8,018 nucleotides of DNA, taken from positions 1 through 8,018 of the forward strand of contig CAUYXJ010000111.1 of the NCBI GenBank assembly GCA_963577065.1, written 5' to 3'. The position numbers were made by a program, and so were the translations under genes. The notes below the pieces were generated by a model, which was given only the letters and a program-made list of their open reading frames with translations, was not told where the DNA came from and searched no databases. The stretch comes from CAUYXJ01 sp963577065. GTDB taxonomy: Bacteria > Chloroflexota > Dehalococcoidia > Tepidiformales > Tepidiformaceae. Position 1 is the stretch's first letter. Every line of letters begins with the position of its first letter. Below, piece by piece: positions 6,344 through 8,018 of the stretch.

Positions 6344-6395
6344 GCGATCGCGCCGTGAGTGGCGGTTAGTTGCTGGTCGCGATCGGAGCCGTGAG
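6339..6395. repeat. Imperfect direct repeat spanning the convergent 3' ends of the propeller gene and purF
   Basis: TGGTCGCGATCG-C-GCCGTGAG at 6339-6359 recurs as TGGTCGCGATCG-GA-GCCGTGAG at 6374-6395, an offset of about 35 bases. The first copy encodes the last residues and stop of the plus-strand gene. The second is part of the 3' end of purF on the other strand. A local duplication across the gene boundary is the simplest explanation. Confidence 0.6.
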
Positions 6396-7820
6396 CTCTC
6401 GTTCCCGGCGCGGCGCCATGAGCGGCAGCTGGTCCTGTACGTCGATCGGGTAGCGGCCGGTGAAGCAGGCGTTGCATAGCGCTTCTTCGGGGCGGCGGGT
6501 GGCGCGCACGAGCCCCGCGACGCTGAGGTAGCCGAGCGAGTCCGCGCCGATGTGCTCCTGGATCTCGGGGACGGTCTTGTTCGCCGCCAGCAGCTCCGCC
6601 CGCGTGGCCATGTCCACACCCAGATAGCAGGGGGAGATGATGGGCGGGGAGGCGATGCGGACGTGCACCTCGGCCGCACCCGCGCGCCGGAGGAGGTCGA
6701 CCACGTGCGGCTTGGTCGTGCCGCGCACGATCGTGTCGTCCACGACCACGACCCGCCGGCCTTCGAGGACCTCGCGCATCGCGTTCAGCTTGAGGGCGAC
6801 GCCCGCCTCGCGGATGCGCTGGTCGGGCTGGATGAAGGTGCGGCCGACATAGCGGTTCTTCACGATCCCGTCGCGATAGGCGAGGCCCCCCTCGCGGGCG
6901 AAGCCGATCGCGGCGGCGATGCCGGAGTCCGGAACGCCGATGACGAGATCGGCGCTTGGGGGCGCGGGGTGCTCGCGGGCGAGCTCCTCGCCCATACGCT
7001 CGCGGGCCAGGTAGATGAGCTCGCCCGAGAGATGGCTATCAGGGCGCGCGAAGTAGACATACTCGAGCGTGCAGTCGGCGGTGCGTTCGGCGTGCCCCAT
7101 CGGAAAGAAGCTGCGCAGGCCCGTCTCATCGATTTGGATGACTTCGCCGGGCTCGACCTCACGCTCGATGGTGGCGCCGAGGTGTTCCAGCGCACAGCTC
7201 TCCGACGCGACCACCCAGCCGTCGCCCAACCGCCCCAGGCAGAGCGGGCGCACCCCCAGTGGGTCACGCACGGCGAAGAGGGTGTCCTGCGTCAGGATCG
7301 TGAGCGAGTAGGCCCCGCGGATCCGGCGCATGAGGTAATGGAAGCGCTTCTCCCAGTCGCCCGCGGGTGCGAGCGCGAGGAGGTGGGCGATCAGTTCGGT
7401 GTCGGCCGTGCCCTTGAGAGCGACACCCAGGGCCGTGAGGTCATCGCGCAGGGTGTCGGCGTTGACGAGGTTGCCGTTATGCGCGACCGCGATCTCGGCG
7501 CCGGTCTCGCCGTCCTTCACGACGATCGGCTGGGCGTTTCGGGCGAAGGAGCCGCCCGCGGTGCTGTAGCGCGTGTGCCCAATAGCGAGGTGGCCGGTCA
7601 GCTGCGCCAGGTCCTCTTCGTCGAAGGCCTGGGCAACCAGACCCATGCCGGTGCTCAGCCGGATCGTCTCGCCATCGCTGGTAGCGATGCCGGCGCTCTC
7701 CTGACCGCGATGCTGCAAGGAATAGAGCCCGTAGAAGGTGAGGCGGGCGACATCCTCCCCGGGTCCGTAGACGCCGAAGACGCCACAGGCCTCGCGCGGA
7801 TGGTCGCTCCCGTCGCTCAA
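6366..7820 (-). CDS. purF: Amidophosphoribosyltransferase (glutamine PRPP amidotransferase)
   Basis: This enzyme catalyses the first committed step of purine synthesis: PRPP plus glutamine gives 5-phosphoribosylamine, glutamate and pyrophosphate, in the cytoplasm. The 484-residue length is typical. The N-terminal Ntn glutaminase domain begins at Cys12 (REACGVFGV), preceded by exactly 11 residues, as in the processed Bacillus-type enzyme. LQHRGQESAG (35-44), GHTRYST (81-87), HNGNL (114-118) and GTADTE (137-142) are its conserved motifs. The phosphoribosyltransferase half has the flexible loop KNRYVGRTFIQPDQRIRE (321-338) and the PRPP loop VVVVDDTIVRGTT (357-369). Cys250, Cys398, Cys449 and Cys452 (the last two as CNAC) are the four expected ligands of a [4Fe-4S] cluster, so this is the iron-sulfur, oxygen-sensitive class. 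The start is TTG at 7818-7820: the in-frame stop at 7863-7865 leaves no ATG or GTG. Its stop codon is 7 bp from the convergent propeller gene. Confidence 0.98.
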   Translation of the reverse strand: MSDGSDHPREACGVFGVYGPGEDVARLTFYGLYSLQHRGQESAGIATSDGETIRLSTGMGLVAQAFDEEDLAQLTGHLAIGHTRYSTAGGSFARNAQPIVVKDGETGAEIAVAHNGNLVNADTLRDDLTALGVALKGTADTELIAHLLALAPAGDWEKRFHYLMRRIRGAYSLTILTQDTLFAVRDPLGVRPLCLGRLGDGWVVASESCALEHLGATIEREVEPGEVIQIDETGLRSFFPMGHAERTADCTLEYVYFARPDSHLSGELIYLARERMGEELAREHPAPPSADLVIGVPDSGIAAAIGFAREGGLAYRDGIVKNRYVGRTFIQPDQRIREAGVALKLNAMREVLEGRRVVVVDDTIVRGTTKPHVVDLLRRAGAAEVHVRIASPPIISPCYLGVDMATRAELLAANKTVPEIQEHIGADSLGYLSVAGLVRATRRPEEALCNACFTGRYPIDVQDQLPLMAPRRERELTAPIATSN

Positions 7821-7828
7821 AGGCTGAG

Positions 7829-7836
7829 CCGCCCTT
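7829..7836 (-). promoter_or_regulatory. Ribosome binding site supporting the TTG start of purF
   Basis: On the minus strand AAGGGCGG lies 8 nt upstream of the TTG at 7818-7820. Together with the conserved 11-residue propeptide and the absence of other start codons after the in-frame stop, it fixes the purF start. Confidence 0.55.
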
Positions 7837-7864
7837 CGGCGCGTGGTCGCTGCCTCGCCCTGTC

Positions 7865-7870
7865 AGTATA
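7865..7870 (-). promoter_or_regulatory. Candidate -10 element of a purF promoter
   Basis: TATACT on the minus strand differs from the TATAAT consensus at one position and is among the few AT-rich words in the area. It sits about 45 bp upstream of the purF start, which would give a leader of roughly 35-40 nt. The -35 region at the proper distance (around 7887-7893) matches the consensus poorly, so the assignment is tentative. Confidence 0.35.
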
Positions 7871-7988
7871 TCGGCGCACCTGCCCCGGGGCCACGATTGG
7901 GCGTGATGCCTGGCAGGAGTTGACCCGCAACCTCCTGGTCCGAAGCCAAACGCCGGGATTCAGGTGGGGGGTCGGGCGTGTTTGGGAA

Positions 7989-8018
7989 GGGGGCCGCAAG
8001 CGGCGGGGGGGGCCGCAA
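7989..8018. repeat. 11-bp direct repeat in a G-rich stretch at the window edge
   Basis: GGGGGCCGCAA occurs at 7989-7999 and again at 8008-8018, 19 bases apart, with the second copy reaching the end of the window. The surroundings (from about 7963) are G-rich on the plus strand. It may be part of a longer repeat cut off by the window or simple low-complexity sequence. No gene is supported between 7821 and 8018. Confidence 0.6.

Larger units (their letters stand above)
5211..6358 (+). pseudogene. Broken PD40/TolB-like beta-propeller lipoprotein gene
   Basis: Read with frame corrections, this is one exported beta-propeller protein. The N-terminus has VRRKS, a hydrophobic stretch (LVAVLVAIVVI) and TEAC followed by a Gly-rich linker, a probable lipoprotein signal with Cys at 5331. 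Blades follow, each with the PD40 W-S-x-D/G-S signature: WSADS (Trp at 5481), WSPDS (5633), WSPGS (5792) and a weaker CWLTP (5924), about 44-53 residues apart. Strands such as ALLLWLFDLESGEE and LAIFDESGEHLG lie between them. Lesions: an in-frame TGA at 5397, a lost base at the G run 5620-5623, and probably two more frame changes bracketing 5849-5906. The longest intact piece is 5654-6358 (234 residues), which would lack the signal and first blade. PD40 proteins are periplasmic or surface scaffolds or enzymes; no specific role can be given. The start is uncertain because its ribosome-binding site is weak and 20 residues precede the signal. Confidence 0.7.

Noticed and set aside
7900..7960. Possible tRNA, because GGTCCGAAGCC resembles a T-loop
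   Set aside because: No matching acceptor, D or anticodon stems could be folded on either strand.
7817..7999. Small minus-strand open frame overlapping the purF start by a TTGA
   Set aside because: The overlap looks like translational coupling, but the 60-residue product is basic and low in hydrophobic core residues. It also spans the candidate purF promoter, and no family is recognisable.

Overview
This is a GC-rich bacterial chromosomal window. Most codons end in G or C, and long antisense shadow ORFs occur throughout. No phage, plasmid, transposon, CRISPR or tRNA/rRNA signal was seen. The wording of the PurF sequence and the presence of a fused class II aldolase/short-chain dehydrogenase would fit Chloroflexota or another high-GC, lipoprotein-rich lineage. 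That placement is only an inference, because no marker gene settles the taxonomy.

Layout. (1) 1-1702, plus strand: a bifunctional class II aldolase / short-chain dehydrogenase of the rhamnulose-1-phosphate aldolase/lactaldehyde dehydrogenase type. It is cut off by the left window edge and split by one extra base near 793. (2) 1815-2192, plus: an unrecognised small protein with three membrane segments. (3) 2203-3378, minus: a lipoprotein with a probable TIM-barrel glycosidase fold, 10 bp tail-to-tail from the previous gene. (4) 3474-5018, minus: a 514-residue polysaccharide flippase-like protein (MOP/Wzx type). It lies upstream of the lipoprotein on the same strand, with a 95-bp gap holding two perfect palindromes. 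(5) 5211-6358, plus: a beta-propeller (PD40/TolB-like) lipoprotein gene broken by an in-frame TGA and at least one, probably three, frame changes, ending in a tandem repeat. (6) 6366-7820, minus: an intact purF with a TTG start and the classic 11-residue propeptide, tail-to-tail with the broken gene. (7) 7821-8018: purF upstream region with a candidate promoter and a G-rich direct repeat at the window edge.

Functional reading. The flippase and the secreted glycosidase-like lipoprotein may work together on a surface polysaccharide. That is inferred from gene order only. The aldolase/dehydrogenase (deoxysugar catabolism) and purF (first step of purine synthesis) are separate housekeeping or catabolic functions. 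I see no convincing new multi-gene system. The points most worth checking are the unclassified glycosidase-like lipoprotein beside the flippase, the paired palindromes between them, and whether the lesions in the two plus-strand genes are real or sequence errors.
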